57,980 nt of DNA from a candidate division LCP-89 bacterium B3_LCP. GTDB taxonomy: Bacteria > Electryoneota > B3-LCP. The position numbers were made by a program, and so were the translations under genes. The notes under the pieces are model-generated. The model ran no database searches. It was not told the origin of the DNA and worked only from the letters and a program-made list of their open reading frames with translations. The stretch's first letter is position 1. Every line of letters starts with the position of its first letter. Below are positions 15,657 through 24,792 of this stretch, piece by piece. The stretch lies in assembly GCA_005223185.1 (NCBI GenBank), contig NJBN01000015.1:1-57980 (forward strand). The letters are read 5' to 3'.

Positions 15657-15741
15657 TACGTGAGCTTCGCTGCCAGTATGATTACATCCAATTACGCAAT
15701 TATCGCTTTAATTCCCCTTTTGAAAAAGCAATTACATAAAC

Positions 15742-15816
15742 TGGTGACCCCCAGGGGACTTGAACCCCTGTTGCAGGGTCGAAAACCCTGAGTCCTAACC
15801 ACTAGACGAGGGGGCC
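15742..15816 (-). tRNA. tRNA-Glu (UUC)
   Basis: Read on the minus strand, the acceptor arm GGCCCCC pairs with GGGGGTC. The anticodon stem CAGGG/CCCTG encloses the loop TTTTCGA with anticodon TTC (glutamate, GAA codons). The T arm AGGGG-TTCAAGT-CCCCT is canonical. The 3' CCA is encoded (plus-strand TGG at 15742-15744). The D-arm TCTAGTGGTTAGGA matches bacterial tRNA-Glu. It stands alone between the response regulator and the next secreted gene. It would also supply the charged tRNA used for C5 aminolevulinate synthesis, if that route is used. Confidence 0.97.
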
Positions 15817-16003
15817 TAATACTGATTTATCAGTTTAGCAATATAATAACAGGAATATGCCAATTCAAGGAAATTTTCACAATTTAATCATGTAGCCGTA
15901 AGCACGTCTGCAAAATTACCGATATTTTCATTTTTTCTGCAATGCGGAAAATTTTGTCTACTCGCTGGTATTACCGCAAAAAACTGCATTTTTTTAAAAA
16001 GTA

Positions 16004-16032
16004 TTGCTTTTGGGCGAATTTTTTAGTATATT
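16004..16032 (+). promoter_or_regulatory. predicted sigma70-type promoter
   Basis: TTGCTT and TATATT are spaced by 17 nt, 28 nt before the ATG of the deacetylase-like gene. A T/A-rich tract lies upstream of the -35 box. Confidence 0.6.
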
Positions 16033-16034
16033 AA

Positions 16035-16047
16035 GGTAAGTCTTACC
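16035..16047. promoter_or_regulatory. 13 bp palindrome at the predicted transcription start
   Basis: GGTAAG-T-CTTACC is a perfect palindrome that begins 3 nt after the -10 box and covers the expected +1. Its position suits a repressor operator. No regulator can be assigned. Confidence 0.45.
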
Positions 16048-16059
16048 AAAGGTATTATC

Positions 16060-18342
16060 ATGAAAAGAAATCTGAAGACAGCTTTCATTTACGTTCTGTT
16101 GACATTATGTATCTGCAATGTGTCCGATGCAGTTCAGTATGAACCGCCTATAAATATCGTTTTCATGGTTCACGTGGAACCGCTGGATTTCCCGGGAACC
16201 TATGCGAATAGGATTGCCTTTTTAGAGTGGTTGCAACAGGAAGCACTGAGTCGTCCGAATCCCTTTAAGCTAACGATACTCATGAACGGCGAATTTGCTG
16301 AATATGCATATTACAATGGTGATCAGCCTTTCCTTGAACAGCTGGAGAATGAGGGGCATGAATTGGGAACTCATGCGCATACAATGGTACAGTTAGCACC
16401 TTTCACCTGGCTGGATGTCGACGAACAGACTCACCGCTACGGGATTCCGATTTACAATGGACCTATAACCGAACAGACGTGGTCGGATGCAAAGTACTGG
16501 GTGGACTCGCTTACGACGAATAATCATACATTCTGCGGTACGGCTTTCCTGTGCAGCACTGAAGGTCAGATGATGACTTCCAATAACTTCTTATGCGGCC
16601 CCGGTAACCGATCCGAAAAGGGACCGGATTACTTAGGACATCTCCTCAGGCACCCCTTTCGACCAGCATCTGATAACCGGCTCGGCCATGAGATAGAAGA
16701 AGATTTAAATTCCTCTTTTATCTATATTGACCATTTTGCTCAGATAGGCTATGAGAATGCGCACGGTTACAACTGCTCAGCACCAGCTCTAGCTGCGGCA
16801 ATGGACGAATGTTATCAGGACTGGTTAGCAGCCGAGATAATACAGGGTGATTCTCTTGAGCACAAGGTATGGACATTCGGATTTTTGACTCACCTCTGGC
16901 TCTACGAACAATATTTCGAACAGCAAATTACTCTGCTCCTGAATTACATGGATTCGCACTACGTGGGACAGTACACCCCTCGTGGGAACTTGATCGCCAG
17001 GTACGCTACCTGCAACGAAGTAACGAACGAATTCATCGCCTGGGAAGCATCACATCCGGGGGAATCATCATTTTCTTACATACACCCGTATCCACAGGAA
17101 CCCCTCTTGAATGAAGCCATGATCATCCCTGAGGATTTCCTGAACGGCTCGGAATGGATTGAGATTTACAATCCCACAGATCAGTGGATCGACGTCAGCG
17201 GGTACGAAATATATAGCGGAGAACTGGAATACACTGATTTCTGGCGTTTTCCGCCTCAGTGCTACTTAGGACCGTATGAATACCTGATAGCCGCTGGCAA
17301 CGGAATGTTCTTCCTGGATCGATACGGTCTTCGGCCCGATTTTGAAATTGCGGGGGGATCCGGGGCTCGAGAACTGTATAGTGAAGGTTATTACACACTT
17401 CATAACAACCGAGACGGATGCGTCATTACGAATACCGACTCGATACCAATAAATACCAATACAGCGATAACAGATGGACTTTCCTGGGGTGAAGATTACG
17501 TGGCGGGATTTACACTTTCCCAACCTGTAGCCGGGGAAACATACGGTCGAGATGCATATTCGACGGACACAGGTTATGGCAATGATTGGTCGTTGAATGG
17601 CGGAGCTGTCGCACCGACTCCGGGAGGTGCGAATTCGGCCAATTATTTCAACCCGGAAATTTTTGCGCGGGTGGATCCTGATTGGAGTCCAATGCAGGTC
17701 GATCCCTGGGGAGGAACGGTTCATTGCACCGCGACATTGGGTAATGAATACCCCTATGTCCAGCCGATCGACGTCTGGACAAATGTCGTGCTGCCAAACG
17801 GCAACCTATATGGTCCTCTTATTTTAAGAGAGAACCGTAATTTAGCCCCCTCCGATTCATTCAGCGTTAACATATCTCAATATGTCCCTGAGAACGCTCC
17901 TTCCGGTCATTACCGTTATAACCTCTATATCGGTGATTATCCATCCAATCCAACCACATGGGGATATTTTTACTTTGAAAAATTGGGATATACGGATGGT
18001 GACGATTTCGAATTACCGGAGCCGGATTTTTCATGCTTAGATGGGAAACTTTCAGAAAGCGCCACAGCAGATTTAGAGACACCGAGCTTCCATATGCATG
18101 CATCACCCAATCCCTTCAACCAGACGACAGCAATCAACTTCGCTTTACCTGTAAACAGTGACGTAAAGCTCAAAGTATTTGACGTCAGCGGCAGGTTGGT
18201 GATGCAGAAATCCATGAATGGGCTACCTGCTGGTGGACATTTACATCACCTGGATGGTTCCAATTTAAGTTCAGGAGTTTATATAGTGGCACTGGAAGCT
18301 GGCAATCTTTCAACAAGGTCTAAGATACTACTGCTCAAATAA
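16060..18342 (+). CDS. secreted polysaccharide-deacetylase-like protein with lamin-tail and type IX sorting domains
   Basis: The 760-residue protein has a signal peptide (FIYVLLTLCICNVSDA). Residues about 30-330 resemble the NodB/polysaccharide deacetylase fold: INIVFMVHVEP stands where TFDDG is usual, and HELGTHAHT supplies His105 and His107 of the metal site. Residues about 355-480 form a lamin-tail-like beta-sandwich (LNEAMIIPEDFLNGSEWIEIYNPTDQWIDVSGYEI, split by the fold). A CARDB-like sandwich follows, then a type IX sorting domain (SPNPFNQTT, VFDVSGRLV, KILLLK). It is probably exported to act on, or bind, an extracellular glycan; catalysis is uncertain because the first motif is altered. 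A promoter with a palindrome lies just upstream and a strong terminator follows. Confidence 0.8.
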   Translation: MKRNLKTAFIYVLLTLCICNVSDAVQYEPPINIVFMVHVEPLDFPGTYANRIAFLEWLQQEALSRPNPFKLTILMNGEFAEYAYYNGDQPFLEQLENEGHELGTHAHTMVQLAPFTWLDVDEQTHRYGIPIYNGPITEQTWSDAKYWVDSLTTNNHTFCGTAFLCSTEGQMMTSNNFLCGPGNRSEKGPDYLGHLLRHPFRPASDNRLGHEIEEDLNSSFIYIDHFAQIGYENAHGYNCSAPALAAAMDECYQDWLAAEIIQGDSLEHKVWTFGFLTHLWLYEQYFEQQITLLLNYMDSHYVGQYTPRGNLIARYATCNEVTNEFIAWEASHPGESSFSYIHPYPQEPLLNEAMIIPEDFLNGSEWIEIYNPTDQWIDVSGYEIYSGELEYTDFWRFPPQCYLGPYEYLIAAGNGMFFLDRYGLRPDFEIAGGSGARELYSEGYYTLHNNRDGCVITNTDSIPINTNTAITDGLSWGEDYVAGFTLSQPVAGETYGRDAYSTDTGYGNDWSLNGGAVAPTPGGANSANYFNPEIFARVDPDWSPMQVDPWGGTVHCTATLGNEYPYVQPIDVWTNVVLPNGNLYGPLILRENRNLAPSDSFSVNISQYVPENAPSGHYRYNLYIGDYPSNPTTWGYFYFEKLGYTDGDDFELPEPDFSCLDGKLSESATADLETPSFHMHASPNPFNQTTAINFALPVNSDVKLKVFDVSGRLVMQKSMNGLPAGGHLHHLDGSNLSSGVYIVALEAGNLSTRSKILLLK

Positions 18343-18360
18343 TCAGCGAATACTTCAGAT

Positions 18361-18399
18361 AAAAATAGGGGCTGGAGATATACACCAGTCCCTATTTTT
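18361..18399. terminator. bidirectional rho-independent terminator
   Basis: AAAAATAGGG-g-CTGG and CCAG-t-CCCTATTTTT form a long stem around a 9 nt loop, with T and A runs on both sides. It lies between two convergent genes (ends at 18342 and 18418) and can serve both. Confidence 0.88.
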
Positions 18400-18417
18400 A
18401 TATATATCATTATATCG

Positions 18418-20184
18418 TCATTCCTCAGAGAGCTTCACAGACTCGACTAAAGTACCCTCGGCTGAATACACTTTTAACAACACATCCGAAGAATTAACCT
18501 CAACAAGGCAATAGTGATTTAATGGGTAGAAGCTCTTCACTGTATGTGCCCAAGGAACGTCAGTATCGTGATTGTAGTATGGCGCTCCTGCACCCCCGGT
18601 TACTATTTGCCATACAGGAATGGAGAAGTCTTTGTTAACGGTACTGTCTATCTTTGCCAGGCTGAAATTGTGTTCATCGCCAAAGAAGGCAGCTAATACT
18701 CCATAATTGCATAGAATCCTCCAGAATTTGTTTCTGACCTCAATAACTTCCGGGATGTTTCCATTCCACCACATAGCGTCATGTTTATGACCACCATTGG
18801 GGAAAGCCGGTTCATGTGTGAACACAAAGAGGTGTTTCTGACCTCTATCGCGGGCGTTACGCAAATCATCATCAAGCCAATCCAGTTGTTCCTGGCGAAG
18901 GTTGCCCTCTCTATCGCCGCGTTTATGGGCGACAGACTTTCCTGATCCTTTCTGGAAATAGTTGGTATTGAGCATAACAAAATGTGAATTCCCCCAGTCG
19001 AGGCTGTACACATTTTCAGAATAGGGAGGGTCTTCAGGGTTTCTGGGAATGGGACCATTTAAGGGATTTACGAAATGCTTAGCAAAGATTACTTCAGCAG
19101 CTTCCGGTCCCAACCGGGGGATGCAGTCATCTTCTCTATCACCTTCAAAGAAATGAGCTGTGATGTCATGATTTCCCATACCTTCATAAATTGGAATCCT
19201 GCCGGCAATCGGCTGAACTACTCTCTTCCACGACCGATATTCATATTCCAGATCTTTGGGATCACTTATATATCCATTTACCAGATCGCCGGGAAACGTG
19301 ATAAACGATACATCCTGATTATAGATGTGGTTTAACAGTGCTTCCATAGTACGCTTGTTCACGCCTTCGACATAACGCTCACCGGCACCGTAACTCCCGC
19401 GCCCATCGGCAAGAACTGCGAACCTGAAAGGATCATCGACACCTGCAGGCGGCGCAGTTTCAAATGTGTAATGTCGGCTCGATCGTGTGACGTCTTCATC
19501 ATGCCAGGTAATCGAATAAGTATAAGTCTGTGAAGGTATTAAGCCGCTGATAGATACTTCGAAACGCCGTGCCTTTTCACATCCAATGACGCTATCGCCG
19601 GGACTGAATTCAACATTACAGAAGGAAGGCTTATCAAATTCCCAGGAGATGATAGCTGAGGTGTCGGTGACGCAGTCTATAATGGGTCCTTCAACGATAG
19701 CAGTAGATTTGTAATATTTATCGTCAACAGTACGACGATAGGCAAAAACTCGGTCTATAGTATAAAGTCTTTCAGCGAAGACGAGGACACGAAGGTTGAG
19801 ATGACCACCTCTACGCTTGATATATCGGTTCAGATCGAAAACTTCTCGTTCAAGTTTGGTGAGATCAAACTCAAAAATTAATGTAACAGCATCCGGTTGA
19901 GATAGTACTCCCCGTCTGCGAAAGGCAGGATACCCGAGCTCTGCTACATCAGGGACAATACCTAAATACGCTCGTCCACCTGAACATGGCTGAGTTGTTC
20001 TTATACGTATATGAACAGTACCATTTTCGGCAATTTTAATCTGGGGCTCTTCGGCGAGGAAACGGTTGGAGTAATGGACCTCATCAGCGGAGAAGCCAAT
20101 TTCAGTCCATAAGAATAATTGTACAAACAGGAAAAATGGAAGGAGAAGTTTGTTTATTTTTACAGGTTGGCGTGCGGGCATCAT
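18418..20184 (-). CDS. secreted metallophosphoesterase with fibronectin-type domain
   Basis: The 588-residue protein begins with a signal peptide (INKLLLPFFLFVQLFLWTEIGFSA). Residues about 160-245 are a fibronectin III or purple-acid-phosphatase N-domain (DTSAIISWEFDKPSF, SQTYTYSITW). The calcineurin-like metal site follows: VLADGRG, FPGDLVNG, GMGNHD, FTHEPAFPNGG and GDEHNF. It should hydrolyse phosphate esters outside the cytoplasm; the substrate is unknown. The last motif reads GDEH instead of the usual GHxH. Its start overlaps the stop of the upstream sensor kinase by 4 nt, so the pair is co-translated from the promoter at 21416-21445. No sorting domain is present. Confidence 0.88.
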   Translation of the reverse strand: MMPARQPVKINKLLLPFFLFVQLFLWTEIGFSADEVHYSNRFLAEEPQIKIAENGTVHIRIRTTQPCSGGRAYLGIVPDVAELGYPAFRRRGVLSQPDAVTLIFEFDLTKLEREVFDLNRYIKRRGGHLNLRVLVFAERLYTIDRVFAYRRTVDDKYYKSTAIVEGPIIDCVTDTSAIISWEFDKPSFCNVEFSPGDSVIGCEKARRFEVSISGLIPSQTYTYSITWHDEDVTRSSRHYTFETAPPAGVDDPFRFAVLADGRGSYGAGERYVEGVNKRTMEALLNHIYNQDVSFITFPGDLVNGYISDPKDLEYEYRSWKRVVQPIAGRIPIYEGMGNHDITAHFFEGDREDDCIPRLGPEAAEVIFAKHFVNPLNGPIPRNPEDPPYSENVYSLDWGNSHFVMLNTNYFQKGSGKSVAHKRGDREGNLRQEQLDWLDDDLRNARDRGQKHLFVFTHEPAFPNGGHKHDAMWWNGNIPEVIEVRNKFWRILCNYGVLAAFFGDEHNFSLAKIDSTVNKDFSIPVWQIVTGGAGAPYYNHDTDVPWAHTVKSFYPLNHYCLVEVNSSDVLLKVYSAEGTLVESVKLSEE

Positions 20185-21374
20185 TTATTCTCCAGAGGGA
20201 GATGGATAGTGAATTCAGTTCCTATACCCAACTCACTTTGCACTGAAATCGTTCCCTGATGAGCTTCGATAATCCTCTTTACGATAGCCATACCCAGACC
20301 AGTGCCATCCTTACTCTGAGAGAAGAAATCATCGAATACGCGCTCTGATGCTTCATCACCCATACCGATACCATCGTCTATGAAATCAAATCTTACTTTA
20401 TCCTTATCTAATGATGTCTTCAGGGTGAAAGTGCCACCATGCGGCATAGCGGCTGTGGCATTAGCAGTGATATTATAAAACACGCTCTTAAATTTATCGA
20501 CATCGATATAGATTGAGCCATCGTATTTCAGATTCTTCTTAAAATTAATACTGGCGTTGCTAAAACCCTGACAGAAATATTCTTCTTCTTCCCTAATCCA
20601 CGTTTTAATATCCACTTTTGTCAAGGTAATTTGCTGTTCACCTCGTGAAAATTGCAGGATTTCATTTATCATGTTCACTAAACGCTGTATTTCCTGAGTT
20701 ATCTTATCAGCGTATAGAACTCTTTTCTCCTCCTTGATATTGGATACCTTGAGAAGTTGCGCATACCCGCTAATACAGGTCATGGGCTTCTTCAGATCGT
20801 GGATAATCCCTGAAGCAAGTCTGCCCACCATTGACAGACGTTCCTTGCGCAGGAGTTCATCCTGGGCAGCTTTTAGGTTAGTTAATGCATCAGCCAACTG
20901 CTTATTTTTCTGTATGATGGCTTCCACAAAATGGCTATCGGATTGGCGCATATTATGCGTCAGCGCTCTGGTGACCCGCTCCTGAATTGAGGGATAACAG
21001 CTTACCAGTTCAGTAAAATCAGATCGGAAAATAATTAACAGCGAAGCGGGAATGACAGCTTTAACAGTAGCTAACCTCTGATTATCTTCTATCAGCGCTA
21101 TTTCACCGAAGAAATCACCGCTGCGTCCCAGACTGGCGATTACTTCAGGTTTCTCAAACGTTTCCATGATAATTTCTATTCTGCCCGATTCGATGACATA
21201 AAAAGCTTCCGCGGGGTCGCCCTGTTTAAATACTATATCGTCTTTATCGTAGGTTTGTCTTTTCACCAAACCTGCGACTAATTCGAGTTCCTCGGTAGTC
21301 AGATCATCAAAAAATTGGATACGTCTGAGGATGATGGTAATATTCTCTTCAACCATTGAAGAAGCGCTGATCAT
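20181..21374 (-). CDS. cyclic-nucleotide-binding histidine kinase
   Basis: A 397-residue soluble kinase. Residues about 12-135 are a cNMP-binding domain with phosphate-cassette-like residues (FFGEIALIEDNQRLATV, Arg100). A coiled coil (about 148-180) leads to HisKA with phospho-acceptor His192 (MVGRLASGIIHDLKKP). The HATPase domain has NITANATAAM (N box), DDGIGMG (G1) and GTGLGMAIVKRI (G2). It lacks transmembrane segments and a receiver domain. It probably couples cAMP, c-di-GMP or a similar signal to phosphotransfer; a partner could be the stand-alone receiver at 15225-15599. It is followed, with 4 nt overlap, by a secreted phosphoesterase. Confidence 0.92.
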   Translation of the reverse strand: MISASSMVEENITIILRRIQFFDDLTTEELELVAGLVKRQTYDKDDIVFKQGDPAEAFYVIESGRIEIIMETFEKPEVIASLGRSGDFFGEIALIEDNQRLATVKAVIPASLLIIFRSDFTELVSCYPSIQERVTRALTHNMRQSDSHFVEAIIQKNKQLADALTNLKAAQDELLRKERLSMVGRLASGIIHDLKKPMTCISGYAQLLKVSNIKEEKRVLYADKITQEIQRLVNMINEILQFSRGEQQITLTKVDIKTWIREEEEYFCQGFSNASINFKKNLKYDGSIYIDVDKFKSVFYNITANATAAMPHGGTFTLKTSLDKDKVRFDFIDDGIGMGDEASERVFDDFFSQSKDGTGLGMAIVKRIIEAHQGTISVQSELGIGTEFTIHLPLENK

Positions 21375-21415
21375 TACTTTGCCTCTCTATATTGAACACT
21401 CGTGTTAACGCTCGT

Positions 21416-21445
21416 AATATAAATTGGTTTGCCACGCATTGTCAA
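21416..21445 (-). promoter_or_regulatory. predicted sigma70-type promoter of the kinase/phosphoesterase pair
   Basis: Minus-strand TTGACA and TATATT are 18 nt apart. An imperfect palindrome with arms AACAC/GTGTT (21395-21406) sits at the predicted start site and could be an operator. Confidence 0.65.
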
Positions 21446-21583
21446 ACAAAATTACCAAATATTAACCCGGAGATTCACTCCCGAAATATTACTGGGAAGA
21501 ATGTACGCTTATCGCTTGCTTATCAAATTTTTCGCCTTTAAATTCGTTCAGTGATCCTCCGGTATTTCAGATGAATACAGGTT

Positions 21584-22267
21584 ATGAAAATCGCAGAATT
21601 GCATAGCTGGCCGAACGATCATAAGGCAGCTTTGCAGATACAGAAAGATCTCTCTTCAGAGATTATCACAAGGGCAGAATCTAGTATTAAGCCGCGAATT
21701 GTGGTAGGCGTCGATGTATCAAGCGTGCGCGGTAATACCAGATTATGGGCTGCAGTAGTAGCTATACACCTACCTGAATTAAAGATAGTTGAGGAGGCTT
21801 TCGCTACAATAGAAGCAGGCTACCCGTATATTCCGGGGTTGCTCTCCTTCAGGGAAATACCGGTACTTATAGAAGCGATGCGAAACCTGACTTCGAAACC
21901 TGACTTAGTAATATGCGATGGGCAGGGGATAGCGCACCCGCGCTTTTTCGGTTTAGCTTCCCACTTGGGGTTGTGGTTGAACGTACCAACTATAGGGTGT
22001 GCCAAGTCTCTGCTGGTGGGAGAAGCCGCTGAACCTGGCATTCACGCAGGTGATTGGCAGCCTCTGAAGTACAAGAATAGAACCGTGGGCGGAATACTCA
22101 GAACTCGTAAAGGCTGCAAACCAATGTACGTATCACCGGGTCATATGATCGATGTGGATAGGTCAATCAGTTTGGTACAAGCGACCAATAAGGGGTATCG
22201 TCTCCCGGAACCGACACGATTAGCACATTTGGCGGTGACGCGGTATCGGTTAAGTTTTAGTGAGTAA
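21584..22267 (+). CDS. nfi: endonuclease V (deoxyinosine 3'-endonuclease)
   Basis: Endonuclease V nicks DNA (and in some cases RNA) one nucleotide 3' of deoxyinosine and starts repair of deaminated adenine. The 227-residue protein has the expected active-site residues: Asp44 (VGVDVSS), the strand-separating wedge PYIPG at 81-85, Glu91 (SFREIP) and Asp112 (DLVICDGQGIAHPRFFGLASH, split here by function). Length is typical. It is transcribed divergently from the sensor kinase and stands alone. Confidence 0.96.
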   Translation: MKIAELHSWPNDHKAALQIQKDLSSEIITRAESSIKPRIVVGVDVSSVRGNTRLWAAVVAIHLPELKIVEEAFATIEAGYPYIPGLLSFREIPVLIEAMRNLTSKPDLVICDGQGIAHPRFFGLASHLGLWLNVPTIGCAKSLLVGEAAEPGIHAGDWQPLKYKNRTVGGILRTRKGCKPMYVSPGHMIDVDRSISLVQATNKGYRLPEPTRLAHLAVTRYRLSFSE

Positions 22268-22344
22268 ATATTTCAGAGATTTTGACTATCGGTGAACTAA
22301 TTTCCGGTTTACTTGGCTATTGCTCTCGGATTTGATAAAAACCC

Positions 22345-22373
22345 TTGACAAACGCTGATAAATTAGTTATATT
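22345..22373 (+). promoter_or_regulatory. consensus sigma70-type promoter of a secreted-protein gene
   Basis: TTGACA and TATATT are spaced by exactly 17 nt. The leader to the ATG at 22498 would be about 115 nt. The hexamers and part of the spacer match the promoter at 11695-11723. Confidence 0.8.
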
Positions 22374-22497
22374 ATTTATTAGGAAAAATTCACGTCAAAG
22401 GTTGAGAATAAGGGAAGTACTTTTTAATTAACATACTGTAAATAAAGAACATCTAAACAATAACAATCAATCAACAAACTTCATGGAGGCAGGACGC

Positions 22498-24558
22498 ATG
22501 TTTAAAACAGTTACAGTTTTAATCTTCGTGCTTTCGGTCACGGTTTCACTTGCGCTGGCAACGCCACAACCGCAGGCGATTCAGGCAACGATGGCACCAC
22601 TACCGATGTTAGATACGTTCGACGATACGTTGACGTACGACGATGGACAAATTGCTCTCTGGTATGGCGGTTTGAGCGATTTCCAATTAGCAACCCGATT
22701 TACTCCTTTGACTGATTTCGAGATGCAGGAGATACTGATTGCATTTATGGACGGTGGACCCACACCGCTTGATCTATACCTGAAGAACGACGACAACGGT
22801 ATTCCCGGCAGCACCATTTACTGGTCTGGTACTTTTACGTACTATCTTGCAACAACCTGGTTGCCTGTACTGGTAGATACTACCGGGATGTACACTTTCG
22901 CAGCTCAAGAGGATTTCTGGATTGAGATTCACTCTGCGGGACCTCCCCACGAAATGTTCGATGCGTCACCTACCATCCCGCAGCGTTCTTTCTTCAAAGC
23001 CTGGGGTTCGACCACCTGGTATAATTCACCTGGCGATAATTTCATACGTGCGGCGGGTGAATATGCATCCGTGCCCAATGACGTCGGGGTTGATTCGGTT
23101 GATCACGACGAGAATTTTTTCGTCACGAACGGGACCAGTTTCTCGGTAAACGCAACTGTAACCAACTACAGTGCAATTCCCGCCATCTTCGACGTTGGCT
23201 GTGTGATCTATACTGAAATCACGGAAAATACTTACGTTTACTTTGACTCTTTAGCTCCTCAGAATGCAATGCTAATACCGGGTCAAAGTTCAGAGATTAC
23301 CTTCCCGGCATATGCCTGGAATACTAACGATCGGTATAAGATAGATGTGCGTACTTACTGGAGCGAAGATTCGAATCCCGATAATAATGTACTCGCCATT
23401 GAGACGCAAGTTTATGAAACACCTGCAGAATTGCGCTACGATGATGATGTACCTGATGGCGGTGTAACCTCTTCGACGGTTGATTTCGGCTGGGGGATGA
23501 AATTCGATCCGCATCAGTCAGGTGAATACACCATTGCGAGCATCCAGGTTTACACCAGTACCGGTGATTCTGCTGCTCGCGTACAGGTGCTGAACGATCT
23601 TGGGTACGCACCCGGCTTAGTCCTCTGGGAAGAGGTTGCCGTAATGGAAAGTGGGTGGAATGAATTCACCGTTGATGTAACCAACAGCGATGCTTTCTTC
23701 ATCTTCTATCTCTTCGAACATGGGGCAAGTTCACCAGCGTTGTGGCGTGATGGCTATCCCACATCGGGACAGGGTTGGCAGAAGAGCGGAGTGATTTATA
23801 CTCCTGATCCAACCGCTGAAGATTGGGCAATGCGTCCCACGATATCAGGCGGAACTTCCTACCCAAGCTGGGATATTGATGTCTGGCATGTCAGTGGTTC
23901 CCCGATTCCTGCCAGTGGTGACACACTGTTCTGGGGTGTTCTTGCTGAAAATACCAGCGGCCAGGTATTGAATGGAGACGTCTGGGTCGATGCAGTTTAC
24001 AACGGCACGACTACTATCCAGATTCTCTCACGTCCTCTGACTAACTACCAGCCGGGTTGGACGATCGACCGCCCGGACGTCTGGTATAATGTGTCTGAGG
24101 GCTGGCCTGGTGGCAACTACCAGTGGTTCGTGCGTACGGGTGTACTCCCCAGTGTAACCTGGGAAGAGGGCTACTTCGACTGGTCGAAATCAGGTCCTGT
24201 GGATCTTGACTACGACTTCGAAGCTAACATGCCGCTGAACGCTCCGGATTTCTTCGGCGACCTCACTATGACCCAGGTCGATTACAGCGTACCAACAGAG
24301 TATGCAGTCATGGGTACATACCCGAATCCGTTCAACCCGACCACCAACATCAGCTTCGCTCTGCCGTTAGATGCGAAGGTACTGCTTTCCGTCTATGACG
24401 TAAGCGGTCGTCTGGTGACAACTCTGGTTGACGGTTACCGCAACGCTGGTATCCACGACGTCACCTTCGACGCTTCTGACTTAGCATCAGGTATCTACCT
24501 GTATCGCTTAGAAGCAGGTGAATTCAACGTTACCGGTAAGATGGTGCTGATGAAGTAG
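22498..24558 (+). CDS. secreted beta-rich protein with type IX sorting domain
   Basis: I start this gene at the second ATG, because GGAGG lies 8 nt before it; the first ATG (22483) overlaps that site. The product is 686 residues: a signal peptide (FVLSVTVSLALA), several beta-sandwich segments without a named family (a CARDB-like one near 200-305, FSVNATVTNYSAIPA), and a complete sorting domain at about 605-686 (YPNPFNPTT, VYDVSGRLVTTLV, GKMVLMK). It should cross the outer membrane by the type IX system and be surface-attached or released. It has its own strong promoter and is followed by a palindromic repeat. Function is unknown; a structural or adhesive role is a guess. Confidence 0.85.
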   Translation: MFKTVTVLIFVLSVTVSLALATPQPQAIQATMAPLPMLDTFDDTLTYDDGQIALWYGGLSDFQLATRFTPLTDFEMQEILIAFMDGGPTPLDLYLKNDDNGIPGSTIYWSGTFTYYLATTWLPVLVDTTGMYTFAAQEDFWIEIHSAGPPHEMFDASPTIPQRSFFKAWGSTTWYNSPGDNFIRAAGEYASVPNDVGVDSVDHDENFFVTNGTSFSVNATVTNYSAIPAIFDVGCVIYTEITENTYVYFDSLAPQNAMLIPGQSSEITFPAYAWNTNDRYKIDVRTYWSEDSNPDNNVLAIETQVYETPAELRYDDDVPDGGVTSSTVDFGWGMKFDPHQSGEYTIASIQVYTSTGDSAARVQVLNDLGYAPGLVLWEEVAVMESGWNEFTVDVTNSDAFFIFYLFEHGASSPALWRDGYPTSGQGWQKSGVIYTPDPTAEDWAMRPTISGGTSYPSWDIDVWHVSGSPIPASGDTLFWGVLAENTSGQVLNGDVWVDAVYNGTTTIQILSRPLTNYQPGWTIDRPDVWYNVSEGWPGGNYQWFVRTGVLPSVTWEEGYFDWSKSGPVDLDYDFEANMPLNAPDFFGDLTMTQVDYSVPTEYAVMGTYPNPFNPTTNISFALPLDAKVLLSVYDVSGRLVTTLVDGYRNAGIHDVTFDASDLASGIYLYRLEAGEFNVTGKMVLMK

Positions 24559-24581
24559 TTGCAAGATGCAAGCTTACAGTT

Positions 24582-24623
24582 GTGTCAGGTCTTGTCCCGC
24601 TCCGGCGGGATGTGACCTGACAC
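24582..24623. repeat. palindromic repeat (GTGTCAGGTC family)
   Basis: GTGTCAGGTC and GACCTGACAC are perfect 10 bp arms around an inner CCCGC-tccg-GCGGG hairpin. The outer arms belong to the same family as 160-225. It follows a gene end by 24 nt and could double as a transcript-end structure. Another small CCCGC/GCGGG hairpin occurs near 24709-24725. Confidence 0.75.
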
Positions 24624-24792
24624 CTTAGAAATAGAAGTAGAAAGGATTTAGAACATCTTTAGCTTCCTGAAGAAAAGGTAACAAGATACCGATGTATAGG
24701 TAGGGAACATCCCGCCTAAGCGGGATAGGAATTGGATTTGTAGATTAAGTGTGGATATGTATAACTTTAGAATTAAATGAGATGAGTGTACT

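Noticed and set aside
16060-24558. Secreted proteins as parts of a polymorphic toxin system
   Set aside because: No toxin domain, immunity gene or Rhs/VgrG-type repeat was seen; the C-termini are type IX sorting domains.
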